NCBI RefSeq assembly: GCF_036017915.1
Contig: NZ_CP107929.1
Span: forward strand, 2,635,501-2,699,500
From: Micromonospora sp. NBC_00421
GTDB lineage: Bacteria; Actinomycetota; Actinomycetes; Mycobacteriales; Micromonosporaceae
Reading direction: 5' to 3'
Length of the DNA: 64,000 nucleotides
The notes under the pieces were generated by a model. That model was not told the DNA's origin. It searched no databases and saw only the letters and a list, made by a program, of their open reading frames with translations. Position numbers and translations under genes: made by a program. Positions 52,333 to 61,007 of the stretch are shown here, piece by piece. Each line of letters starts with the position of its first letter. The first letter of the stretch is position 1.

Positions 52333-55300
52333 TCAGGCGGTCGGGCCGCCGAACTCCACCCAGTTGAGGTTGAACAGACTGGTCGTCGGTCCGCCTTCGA
52401 CGGGCTTGAAGACCAGGTAGAGCGCGTGCGTGCCGGCGGCCTGGCTGACCGGGAAGGTCTGGCTGGCCCAGGCGCTGGTGCCTGCGGTGGCGTTGAGCGT
52501 CGCGCTTGTCACCAGGGCCCCGGTCGGCGAGTCGAGCCGCAGCTCGACGATGCCGCGCGGGGTTCCGGCGGTGGCCGTGGAGCCACCGGCGTACCGGAAG
52601 GTGATCTTGTCGATCCCGCCCAGGTTGACCGGGTCGAGCGCGATGTGGTCACCGTTGTCGATGCCGGCCACGTGCTGGCCGCCACCGGCGTCGGTGGTGT
52701 TCGCCAGGGTGACGCCCTGCTGCACCTGGGCGAACTCGGCCTGCTGCCGGTAGGTCTGCAGGACGATCTGGTCGAGCGCGGAGAGCGCCGGCTGACCGTT
52801 GGCGCCCTTGTCGGCGTAGGTGGCGCTGATCGCGCCGTACAGGTAGCCACCGGCGTGGTCGGCACCGTCGGCCGGGGTCTCGAACGAGCCCGAGCAGCCG
52901 TTGGCGTCGCTCATGCCGTGCCCGTGCGTGTCGTGACCCAGGACGAAGGAGACGGTGACCCGGCTGCAGTCGATCGGGCCGTCCTCGGGGTCGGTCACGG
53001 TGACCGTCCACGGCACGGTGTCACCCCAGTTGAAGAAGGTGCCGGACAGCGGCGAGGTGACCTTCACGGTGGGTGCGGTGTTGCCCACGGTGATCTCGCG
53101 GGTGAGCACCGCCGTCTTGCCGCTGGTGTCGGTCACCGTCAGCTTGGCGGTGAAGACGCCGTTGGTGGTGTAGGTGTGCGACGCGTCCCGGTCGGTCGCG
53201 TCGGTGGTGCCGTTGCCGTCGAAGTCCCAGGCGTAGGTGATGGTCTCGCCCGGGTCCGCGTCGTAGGAGCCCTCGGCGGAGAACTGCACGGTCAGCGGCG
53301 CCTGGCCGGAGGTGGGGCTGGCCTTCAGCTCCGCCACCGGTGCCCGGGTGCCCTTGGCGTAACGGATCACCGAGAGCGCGGCGTCCGGGTTGGCCCGGAA
53401 GAAGCCGTCGCCGTACTCCAGCAGGTAGAGGCTGCCGTCCGGGCCGAACTCCATGTCCATCGGGTTGTCGAAGACGAAGCCCGGCAGGAACTGCTCCACC
53501 CCGACCAGCTTGCCGCTGCCGTTGGTGCGCATCATGAAGAGCTTGTCCCGGGTGAACTCCCCGAAGACCACCGCGTCGTGGTAGTACTCCGGGAACTTGG
53601 TCTCGGAGGCCAGCGCGGCGTCGTACTTGTAGACCGGGCCGCCCATCGGGCCGACGCCACCGGTGCCGAGCACCGGCCACTGGAACTCACAGGTGCCGGC
53701 CGGCGTGCTCAGGTACGCCTCGGCGCAGGTGGTGGTGGCGCGGAAGGTGTAGTTGAGCTGCGGGTCCTGCACCGGCGGGAGGACCCGACGGCCGGTGTTG
53801 CGCGGCGAGTCGTTCACCGGCGCGGCGCAGTTGAACGCCCCCTTCGACTGCTTGGTCACGAAGTCGTAGTCGATATACGGCAGGGTCGGCGAGTAGCAGT
53901 ACGGCCAGCCGTAGTTGCCCGCCTTGTTGGCGGCGATCCACCGACCGGTGCCCTCCGGCCCCCGGGCCGCGTTCGGCACCTGCGAGTCCGGCGAGTAGTC
54001 ACCGATGTAGACGAAGCCCCGGGAGTCCACGTCGAAGCGGAACGGGTTGCGCAGGCCCATCAGGAAGATCTCCGGGCGGGTCTTGTTCTCCCGGTCCTCG
54101 GCCTCGGGGAAGAGGTTGCCGGCCGGGACGCTGTACGACCCGTCCGCCTTCACCTTGATCCGCAGCACCTTGCCCCGCAGGTCGTTGGTGTTGCCGGCGG
54201 AGCGCTGGGCGTCGTAGCCCGGCCCCTGGGTCGGCGACTCGTTGATCGGGGTAAAGCCGTCCGAGCCACCGGCGTTGGTGTCGTCGCCCGTGACCAGGTA
54301 GAGCAGCCCCTTGCCGTCGAACTTGACCTCACCGGCGACGTGGCAGCAGACGCCCCGGTCGGTGTCGACCTTCATGATCTTCTGCTCGCTGGCCAGGTCC
54401 AGGTGCGGCGTCGGCTCCTCGACCCACTTGAACCGGGAGAGCTGGTTGTGCCCCTTGTAGACGTCCCACGCGGTCGGGTCGGTGCTGGTCACCGGCGCGT
54501 CGGTGATGGGGGTGTCCAGCTTCGGGGCGTAGTAGACGTAGACCCACTTGTCGGTCGCGAAGTCCGGGCCGATGGTGATCGACTGGAGACCGTCCTCGTC
54601 GTGCTGGTAGACCGGGAGGGTGGTGATCACCGGGCTGGCGCCGGTCTTCGGGTCGTAGAGCCGGATCTCACCGGCCCGGGTGTTGTGCAGCACCCGACCG
54701 TCGGGCAGCACCGACAGGGTCATCGGCTCGCCCGGTTCGTCGTTGAGGATGACCTTCTCGTAGTTGGCCTTGACCGTCGCGCCGCAGTCGCCCTGGACCA
54801 TGCCGGCCGACCACTGGATCGCGCCGAGCAGGTGCTTGCGGAACGCGCCGTTGGCGTACGTGTCGGCGGAGTCACCGAGTCCGGTGTAGAACGACCGGCC
54901 GCCCTGGAAGTCCTTGCACCAGGAGATCGGGTGGTCGTAGCCCATGGTGCCACCGGTGAAGGTCTTCTCGTCCACCGTGGCCAGCACGTGCGCGGTGCCC
55001 CGGACGTTTGTGGTGAAGTTGTACCACTGGTCGTTCAGACTGAGCTGCCGGGCGAGTGGCTTGCTCGCCGGGTGGACCCGGTCGGCCACGTCGATGGTCG
55101 CCGACCCGCTCGACGCCGTACCGGCCACTGTGGTGCCGACGATGTCGCGGTAGAAGGTCCACGACGGCTCGGCCTCGACCGCGGCGTGCACGCCGAGGTA
55201 GCCGCCACCGTTGCGGATGTAGCGCTCGAAGGCCGCCTCTTGGCCGCCGTCGAGCACGTCACCCGTGGTGTTCAGGAAGACGACCGCGCCGTAGCTGGCC

Positions 55301-55551
55301 AGGTTGTCGTCGGAGAAGGCGGTGGAGTTCTGGGTGACGTCGACGGTGAAGCCGTTGCTGCCACCCAGCGTGCGGATCGCGTTGACACCCTTGTCGATGG
55401 ACGGGTGCCGCTCACCGTCGGTCTTGGTGAAAACCAGGACGCTTGTCTGGTCCTGGGCCGGCTGGGCCAACGCCGGGGCGGTCGCGGCGAGCGGGACGAC
55501 GATCCCGAACCCTGCGATCGCGGCGAGCCATCGGTGTACCGATCTTGCCAT
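52333..55551 (-). CDS. Secreted ThuA / sorbosone-dehydrogenase-like / PKD / CBM6 protein
   Basis: A 1072-residue exported multidomain protein. The order is a signal peptide (1-29), a ThuA domain (about 35-250; VLVFTKTDGERHPSI, GGYLGVHAAVEAEPSW), a PQQ-type sugar dehydrogenase propeller (about 275-700; EPMTLSVLPDGRVLHNTRAG, GDDTNAGGSDGF, GLRNPFRFDVDSRG), a PKD domain (about 715-800), a linker and a CBM6-like C-terminus (about 930-1072). ThuA proteins act on 3-keto-sugars; the propeller may oxidise sugars with PQQ. Having both in one chain suggests extracellular keto-glycoside processing. The start is ATG 55551 after GGAGGAA. The Tat-exported isomerase gene lies upstream. Confidence 0.88.
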   Translation of the reverse strand: MARSVHRWLAAIAGFGIVVPLAATAPALAQPAQDQTSVLVFTKTDGERHPSIDKGVNAIRTLGGSNGFTVDVTQNSTAFSDDNLASYGAVVFLNTTGDVLDGGQEAAFERYIRNGGGYLGVHAAVEAEPSWTFYRDIVGTTVAGTASSGSATIDVADRVHPASKPLARQLSLNDQWYNFTTNVRGTAHVLATVDEKTFTGGTMGYDHPISWCKDFQGGRSFYTGLGDSADTYANGAFRKHLLGAIQWSAGMVQGDCGATVKANYEKVILNDEPGEPMTLSVLPDGRVLHNTRAGEIRLYDPKTGASPVITTLPVYQHDEDGLQSITIGPDFATDKWVYVYYAPKLDTPITDAPVTSTDPTAWDVYKGHNQLSRFKWVEEPTPHLDLASEQKIMKVDTDRGVCCHVAGEVKFDGKGLLYLVTGDDTNAGGSDGFTPINESPTQGPGYDAQRSAGNTNDLRGKVLRIKVKADGSYSVPAGNLFPEAEDRENKTRPEIFLMGLRNPFRFDVDSRGFVYIGDYSPDSQVPNAARGPEGTGRWIAANKAGNYGWPYCYSPTLPYIDYDFVTKQSKGAFNCAAPVNDSPRNTGRRVLPPVQDPQLNYTFRATTTCAEAYLSTPAGTCEFQWPVLGTGGVGPMGGPVYKYDAALASETKFPEYYHDAVVFGEFTRDKLFMMRTNGSGKLVGVEQFLPGFVFDNPMDMEFGPDGSLYLLEYGDGFFRANPDAALSVIRYAKGTRAPVAELKASPTSGQAPLTVQFSAEGSYDADPGETITYAWDFDGNGTTDATDRDASHTYTTNGVFTAKLTVTDTSGKTAVLTREITVGNTAPTVKVTSPLSGTFFNWGDTVPWTVTVTDPEDGPIDCSRVTVSFVLGHDTHGHGMSDANGCSGSFETPADGADHAGGYLYGAISATYADKGANGQPALSALDQIVLQTYRQQAEFAQVQQGVTLANTTDAGGGQHVAGIDNGDHIALDPVNLGGIDKITFRYAGGSTATAGTPRGIVELRLDSPTGALVTSATLNATAGTSAWASQTFPVSQAAGTHALYLVFKPVEGGPTTSLFNLNWVEFGGPTA

Positions 55552-56025
55552 CTGGTTCCTCCGGTGGGGGGACGATGTGCTACCTGCTCCGGGCGGGTGC
55601 CGGGGCCACCCGGGTTGGTGCGGTGCTGCGCCTCGCTCTCCGGTAGGGGGCGGGACGACGCCGGCCCGCCCCCGGTGCGGTTCGCCGACCGGGGAGCTGC
55701 CGTACGGCCATGGGGCCGCACGGCCCGTGCTACGGGCGCGCGAGGACGCGGCCCGGGGGTACGGGTCGGAAGAGGTGGCGCGGGGATGATTCGGCCCGGG
55801 GACCGGGATCCGGTCGGTTCCGGGTCTGCCGGGAGCCGGGTCGGACGGCCGCCGCCGGGGCGGGGCGCCGCCCGGTCGGGTCCGGGTCTGCCGGGGCGGG
55901 ACCGGGCGGCGCGGCCTGGTGGTGGCGGTCGCGTCAGGGGACGCGACCGCCACCCGGGTGCCGACGACGGTGGTGCGACCGCCGGTCGGTGCCCAGCTGC
56001 GGCCGGGGCACGGCCGTCGGGCGGG
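55552..56025. other. 474-bp intergenic region
   Basis: It contains the strong hairpin at 55921-55954, the ribosome site of the ThuA gene, and a direct repeat of GGGTCCGGGTCTGCCGGG-like text (near 55805 and 55885). No frame looks coding. The hairpin suggests that the downstream ThuA gene has its own promoter here. Confidence 0.6.
55921..55954 (-). terminator. Perfect 15-bp hairpin terminator
   Basis: GGTGGCGGTCGCGTC and its exact complement enclose the loop AGGG, 71 bp downstream of the isomerase-like stop. The stem is among the strongest in the window and lacks a U-tail. Confidence 0.75.
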
Positions 56026-57138
56026 TCAGTCCTTGTTGTAGATGGTCAGGTCGGCCATGTTGGCGTAGCTGAGCCGGGCGAAGTCGAGCGACTGGGCCGG
56101 CGCGGCGGTGCCGCCGGGGGCGGTGTCCATCTCCCAGTTGGCGTGGTGGAAGTCGGACTCGCCGATGGTCTGGAAGAACTGCTGGAAGTTGATGTCACCC
56201 TCGCCGAGCGGGATCATCTCGTAGCCGTTGGGCAGCGCGGTGTTGCGGTTGCCGTCCTTGGCGTGGAACAGCGGGAACCGCTTGGTGCGCCGCGCCACGT
56301 TCAGGATCGGGTCGAACAGCGAGGTCTTCTCCTGGCCGGCCGAGTTGATGTACTTGGTGTGCTTGTGCCGCGCCACGTACGCCCAGTAGATGTCGCACTC
56401 GAAGAAGACGTACTTCGGGTCGGTCTTGGCGAAGAAGTACTCCAGCCGGCGCACGCCGGACGAGCGGGTCGGCTTGCCGTTGGCGTCCAGCGGGCCGCTG
56501 TCGAGCAGGAACGAGTACGCCACGTCGTGGTTGTGGGTGTAGAGGCGCATCTTGCGCTCCTTGGCCTGCCGACCCAGCTCGTTCCACAGGTCGGCGGCGG
56601 CGTCCCAGTCGGCCTGGTAGGCGCTGTTGGTCGGGTCGCTGCCGGTGCCGATGTTCTTCATGCCGAGTTCCTCGGCGATGTCGAGCTGCTGCTGGAAGGT
56701 CGCCGCGTTGATCGACGCGTGGGTGCCGTTGGCGACCAGGCCGTTGTCGTCCAGGATCTTGCGGATCTCGGTCGGGGTGATCTGCCGGCCCAGGATCGAG
56801 GTGTGCTGGTTGTAGCCGGCGAACTCGATCTCCTTGTAGCCCATCTCGGCCAGGCTGGCGAGCACCCGCTCGAAGCCGTACGGCACGCCGCTGTCGTCCG
56901 GGGCGGCGGAGATCCGGTCCCGGACGCTGTAGAGGATGATGCCACGGTTCTGCACCGGGATGAGCGGGTCGACCTGCCACTTGCCGTCGGCGCGGGCCGG
57001 GGCCTTGGTCTGGAGAACCGGCAGGCCGGCCGCGCCGAGCACGGCGGCGGCGCCGGCCGACGCGGCCAGCAGCCGACGACGGGTGACCTGGGCGCGGTAC
57101 TGGGGGTCGGCGGCCATACGACGCTGTTCCTCGTTCAC
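56026..57138 (-). CDS. Tat-exported sugar phosphate isomerase/epimerase-like TIM-barrel protein
   Basis: A 370-residue protein of the xylose-isomerase-like TIM-barrel family. The Tat motif RRRLLAASAGAAAV lies at about 19-32. Family text includes GIILYSVRDRI, MGYKEIEFAGYNQ, NGTHASINAATF, LYTHNHDVAY, YVFFECDIYW and FPLFHAKDGN, the last four with metal-ligand His/Glu/Asp. Relatives include isomerases and the hydrolases/epimerases acting on 3-keto-glycosides. Export and the neighbouring ThuA protein favour the latter. The start GTG 57138 follows AAGGTGGA; GTG 57147 is in frame. Confidence 0.88.
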   Translation of the reverse strand: MNEEQRRMAADPQYRAQVTRRRLLAASAGAAAVLGAAGLPVLQTKAPARADGKWQVDPLIPVQNRGIILYSVRDRISAAPDDSGVPYGFERVLASLAEMGYKEIEFAGYNQHTSILGRQITPTEIRKILDDNGLVANGTHASINAATFQQQLDIAEELGMKNIGTGSDPTNSAYQADWDAAADLWNELGRQAKERKMRLYTHNHDVAYSFLLDSGPLDANGKPTRSSGVRRLEYFFAKTDPKYVFFECDIYWAYVARHKHTKYINSAGQEKTSLFDPILNVARRTKRFPLFHAKDGNRNTALPNGYEMIPLGEGDINFQQFFQTIGESDFHHANWEMDTAPGGTAAPAQSLDFARLSYANMADLTIYNKD

Positions 57139-57587
57139 AATTTCCACCTTTCGAGTGCGGCCCTGGAGGGCCGCGGAGACGTGCGAGTCCTGCTTGGAGG
57201 GTCGGAAGGACCTGCGCCGCCGAATACGCGTGGCCCGGTGGATGACTGGTCGATCAAGGGGGGATGTCAGCCGTGTTACGTCCGTGAACCGGACACTAAC
57301 GGTGGCTGACGGCTAAAGATAGACCTCGAACGGAGAAACTTTTGTTCGCACGAACAAAAGTTCCCGTCGGTCGGAGCCAATGCGCAGACGGTCGCCCGCA
57401 CCCGGCTCCCCCGTCGATCCCCCGCCCCTCACCAGCACGAACACCGACGGCCACCGGAACCCGGGCACGCGGACGCGACGCGGGGCGCGGCGTCGACCCA
57501 CGATCGAATCGACACCGCGCCCGACGCGTCGCCCGTGGACCGGCCCGCCAGCGGCGACCGGTCGGCCACGCGAGACCCGGGGCGGTG
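57139..57587. other. 449-bp intergenic region with an AT-rich operator segment
   Basis: The left half contains the leader of the isomerase-like gene. At 57300-57365 an AT-richer stretch contains the 26-bp perfect palindrome. The right half, up to the thioredoxin-like stop at 57588, shows no convincing frame. Confidence 0.6.
57337..57362. promoter_or_regulatory. Perfect 26-bp palindrome, probable operator
   Basis: AACTTTTGTTCG-CA-CGAACAAAAGTT, 12-bp arms with a 2-bp centre, 199 bp upstream of the isomerase-like start. The length and AT-rich ends suit a dimeric regulator such as a LacI/ROK/GntR protein. The half-site order (GTTCG..CGAAC) is opposite to the actinobacterial LexA box. Confidence 0.7.
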
Positions 57588-58169
57588 CTACCCGGAACCG
57601 GCCAGCACCAGCTCCCCGAGCCGCTGGTCGAGCGCCGTCGCGTCGAGGCCGCCCGGCCAGCCCCGCAGCAGCGCGCCACCCTTGGCCACCAGCACCACGG
57701 CCGGTGGTTCCCGCACCGCGTACGACCGCCAGACGGTCTGCTGCTCGTCGACGACGACGGGGTACTCCACCCGGTGCGTACGCAGGTAGTCCTGCAACTC
57801 GTCGGCCTGGTCGGCACCGGCCACCCCGACGAAGACCACCCGGTCGCGGTGCCGGCGGGCCAGCTCGCTCAGTGCGTCCTGCCGGGCCACGCAGGTGGTG
57901 CACCAGGAGCTGAAGAAGGTGAACACCACAGGCCGGTCCGCCCAGAGCCGGGCGGCGGTGAGCGGGGTGCCGTCGGTGAGCGCGCCGGTGAACGCCGGGG
58001 CGGCCGGCGCGGCGCCGGGTGCCGGGCGCAGCGCCAGGTCGGCGGGGACCGGTCCCGGCATCGTCGAGGCGCCCCCGGCGAGCGCCGGCCCGGGTGCTGC
58101 GGCCGGACTGGCGGTGCAGCCGACCAGCACCAGCACGGCCAGCAGCGGCACGAGCAGCAGCCGCCTCAT
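57588..58169 (-). CDS. TlpA/ResA-like thioredoxin lipoprotein
   Basis: A 193-residue exported protein. The lipobox is VLVLVGC (Cys18), followed by an Ala/Pro spacer and a thioredoxin fold with the active-site motif WCTTC (Cys90, Cys93). VVFVGVAGADQADELQDYL and the cis-Pro region EPPAVVLV complete the AhpC-TSA/TlpA pattern. It would reduce or shuttle disulfides outside the membrane. ATG 58169 overlaps the upstream stop (ATGA), so it works with the small secreted protein. Confidence 0.9.
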   Translation of the reverse strand: MRRLLLVPLLAVLVLVGCTASPAAAPGPALAGGASTMPGPVPADLALRPAPGAAPAAPAFTGALTDGTPLTAARLWADRPVVFTFFSSWCTTCVARQDALSELARRHRDRVVFVGVAGADQADELQDYLRTHRVEYPVVVDEQQTVWRSYAVREPPAVVLVAKGGALLRGWPGGLDATALDQRLGELVLAGSG

Positions 58170-58615
58170 GCCGGCACCACCGCCACCAGCGCCGGCCCCT
58201 CGCTGCTGTCCGGGGTCAGGTCGATCGGGGGACGACCGGCCACCTCCAGCCGGTACCCGGCACGCTGCGGCACCTGCACCGGCACCGCGAACTCACAGTA
58301 GGTCGGCACCCGCTCCACCGCCAGGTCCTCGGCGAAGGCGGCCACCGCCGTACCCGCCGGCAGCGTGCCGGTGACCAGGGCCGCGCCGTCCGGGTCGAGC
58401 AGCCGGAAGGACGCCCGGTGGTGGAAGTACAGGTACGGCCCGGTACCGGCGCAGTCCACCCCCTCGGCCCGGATGTTGATGTCCCGGACCAGGACCCGGA
58501 CCGTGGTCGGGGTGACCGCCTCCGCCCCGGCGTCGCCACCGCATCCGCCCGCCCCGGCCAGCAGCAGGGTCAGCAGCGCGCCGACGCCGCGTCGGGCGCT
58601 CGTGGACAACCGCAC
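58166..58615 (-). CDS. Small secreted protein coupled to the thioredoxin lipoprotein
   Basis: A 149-residue exported protein of unknown family. GTG 58615 has GGGAGGAG five bases upstream. A hydrophobic segment (VGALLTLLLAGAGGC) ends in a Cys that could be lipidated, although the lipobox (AGGC) is not ideal. The mature part is beta-rich with two further cysteines (VDCAGTGPYLYFHH and VPTYCEFAVPV) that may form a disulfide. Coupling to a thioredoxin-like protein makes a redox partnership plausible. Confidence 0.65.
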   Translation of the reverse strand: MRLSTSARRGVGALLTLLLAGAGGCGGDAGAEAVTPTTVRVLVRDINIRAEGVDCAGTGPYLYFHHRASFRLLDPDGAALVTGTLPAGTAVAAFAEDLAVERVPTYCEFAVPVQVPQRAGYRLEVAGRPPIDLTPDSSEGPALVAVVPA

Positions 58616-58691
58616 GTCGTCTCCTCCCACCCGTACGCCGGGTCGGTGGCGACACCTGCCGCCACCGACCCGGCGCGATGATCGATCCCGG

Positions 58692-60737
58692 TCAGGACTT
58701 CTCCACCCGGCACTGCTTCGTCACGGTCTTCGTCGGGTCGCTCTCCGAGGTCGCGGTGAGCTTGACGAAACCGGTGTCCGCCGCGGCGGCGGTGGCTCCC
58801 ACCGACACCCGGACCGTGGTCGACTTGCCGAACTGGGCGGTGGCGAGCGGGTTGGGCAGCCAGGTCCGCCAGCCCCGACCGGCCACCTCCGCCGAGAGGC
58901 GGTAGACGTCCGACTTCAGGTACGCGGTGGCGTCCTCCGGGTGCTGCTGCCCACCGGCCGAGTAGGTGCCGGTGTTGGACAGCTCGAACGAGCAGGTCAC
59001 GCCCCTGTTCGTCGGCTTGCCGGTGCTCGTCACCTCACCCTTGCCCAGGGCCACGCCGTGGCTGCTCGGCCCCCCGGTGCCGTCCAGCGACTTCACCGCC
59101 ACCGTGTACGACAGCGAACCGGCGGCGTCCCGCTTGAGGTCGAGGACGTAGAAGTGCAGCCGGTTGGCCTCGTCGACGTACTCGTACTGGCTGCCGGTGT
59201 CCGCCCCGGCGTGGAACAGCGCGTCGGAGAGCTGCCGGTAGTCACCCATGGTGATCTTCTGCGGGGTGCCGTCCGGCCGGTAGAAGTCGATCATGTCGAT
59301 GTCCTGCGGGTTGGCGTCCACCACCCACTGGAACGGCGCGCTGTCGGCGTTCTTGGTCTTGCTCAGCAGCACGCCCCGGTCCGGGGTGAACGAGTCCGCG
59401 CCCATCCGGTCGACGACCTCGACCGTGTAGTTGTTGAAGCTGCCGCCGTCGCACAGTGGATTCGTGGCGACCGTGCAGGCCGGCGAGAGGTCCTTGTTCA
59501 GGGCGATGTTCACGCCGGTCAGCCCCTTCGGGCCGGCGTCGACCGCGCGGGCGGTCACCTGGGCGACGACCAGCCCGGAGGAGGCCAGCGCCTCCCGGGA
59601 CAACCGCAGCACGTGCTCCTCACCGAGCAGACCGATCTTGAGCTTGTCCCGCACGGTGTGCAGCGAACCCATCGAGCCGCCGTTGGTGGGCGGGATCTGC
59701 CAGCGGGTGTGCGGGCCGCCGGGTCCGTTGAACGAGCCGCGCGACATCATGCTCCAGATCCCGGTGTACGCCCTGCGTAACGGCTCGCCGTACGGGTTGT
59801 TGTAGTTGTCGCCGATGCCGAGCAGGTGGGTCAGCTCGTGGGCGTACACCCCCATGCCGGAGCTCTCCCCCTGGGTGGACGAGCCGGAGCCTGCGTTCGG
59901 CCAGAGCGTCGCCGCCGCCTTCCACGACGTCCACTCCACATAGCGGGTCTTGGCCCAGTTCGGCAGGTTGGGGTCCGGCGGTCCCCAAGCGTCCGGCACG
60001 TCCTCCTTGTTCTGGAAGATCATCTGCCCGAACTCCTGCCAGGTGGACGACTCGTCCTGCCCGGCGCTGAGGATGAAGACCAGCTCGTACTGGTTGGCGA
60101 CCGCGTCACCGACCGCCGCCCGCCAGGCGCCCAGCCCGTCGGTGCGGATGTTCTTGTTGCAGGTGTCCCCGCTCGGGCAGGCCCCGGGGTTGAAGCTGTT
60201 GTCCAACCCGTACTGGTACGACTTCGCCGGCAGCTGGTACGGCCCGAACCCGGCCAGGTCCACGCCGTAGCGCCCGTTGGAGTCCTGCATCCAGTACTCG
60301 TGCAGGGTGTGCCCCTTGTTCAGGGTGTTCGGGGTGTTCAGGAAGTCCTGGTAGAACTTCGACACGTCGGCGCGGGGGATGTTGGCCGCGACCGACTGGG
60401 GGTTGCCGAAGACCGTCGAGCGCGCCCGCTGGGAGACCGCGAACGTCTGGTCCGGATAGTCGAGCGCGACCAGGGCGATCTTGAAGTTGCGGATCGCGCC
60501 CCGCACGCTCGGGTCGGCCCAGTTCTTCCCGGGCACCGCCTGGTAGTCGTCCCAGGTCATGGTGTCCGGGTTCTGCCAGGCCTGCGGGTCGAGGACCTGG
60601 AACGGCGCGGTGCCGCCGGCCGGGTTGGCCGGGGCCGCGGCGGCCTGCGCCGCGCCGGTCACCACGAGCGTGCCGGCCAGGATCGAGGCCAGCAGGGCAC
60701 GCCTCAGTCGGGGTCTGTCGGGGATAGCACGGTGCAC
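58692..60737 (-). CDS. Secreted M6-like zinc metalloprotease
   Basis: A 681-residue secreted protease. The signal peptide has the core ALLASILAGTLVVTGAA and ends AAAA (about 35). The catalytic domain carries HELTH at 300-304 followed by Asp310 (LLGIGDNYNNPYG) and a downstream WSMMSRGSF Met-turn. These features match M6 (immune-inhibitor-A-like) peptidases. The later part is beta-rich and ends in a domain resembling NPCBM or M6 C-terminal repeats (VTCSFELSNTGTYSAGGQQH). The start is GTG 60737. It appears to be transcribed alone. Confidence 0.88.
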   Translation of the reverse strand: MHRAIPDRPRLRRALLASILAGTLVVTGAAQAAAAPANPAGGTAPFQVLDPQAWQNPDTMTWDDYQAVPGKNWADPSVRGAIRNFKIALVALDYPDQTFAVSQRARSTVFGNPQSVAANIPRADVSKFYQDFLNTPNTLNKGHTLHEYWMQDSNGRYGVDLAGFGPYQLPAKSYQYGLDNSFNPGACPSGDTCNKNIRTDGLGAWRAAVGDAVANQYELVFILSAGQDESSTWQEFGQMIFQNKEDVPDAWGPPDPNLPNWAKTRYVEWTSWKAAATLWPNAGSGSSTQGESSGMGVYAHELTHLLGIGDNYNNPYGEPLRRAYTGIWSMMSRGSFNGPGGPHTRWQIPPTNGGSMGSLHTVRDKLKIGLLGEEHVLRLSREALASSGLVVAQVTARAVDAGPKGLTGVNIALNKDLSPACTVATNPLCDGGSFNNYTVEVVDRMGADSFTPDRGVLLSKTKNADSAPFQWVVDANPQDIDMIDFYRPDGTPQKITMGDYRQLSDALFHAGADTGSQYEYVDEANRLHFYVLDLKRDAAGSLSYTVAVKSLDGTGGPSSHGVALGKGEVTSTGKPTNRGVTCSFELSNTGTYSAGGQQHPEDATAYLKSDVYRLSAEVAGRGWRTWLPNPLATAQFGKSTTVRVSVGATAAAADTGFVKLTATSESDPTKTVTKQCRVEKS

Positions 60738-61007
60738 GGGTTCGCCTCTCGTCGGGAGGGACGCGGCGTCCGGTGTCCGGTGTCCCGAGGGGTGGCTGCC
60801 GAGGCACCCGCCACCGGGCCGCGCAGCGAATCTAGGAGCACGGGCCAGGGCCGGTCACCGTGCAGATGTCGGCAGGTGGACCGGCGGCTTCCGACACCTG
60901 AAGGACCGGCGGCGGATCGACGCAGGCCGGCCACCCCGGCCCGGACAGCCCCGGCACGGACCTGGACAGGACCGGCGCGGACGATCGGTGGCCCGGATCG
61001 GGGTGGC

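Noticed and set aside
52324..57309. A 1661-residue plus-strand open frame
   Set aside because: It is antisense to well-supported ThuA-type and isomerase-like genes, with low-complexity Val/Gly/Arg composition typical of GC-rich shadow frames.
57337..57362. LexA/SOS box
   Set aside because: The actinobacterial SOS box has CGAAC to the left of GTTCG with four bases between. Here the order is reversed, with two bases between.
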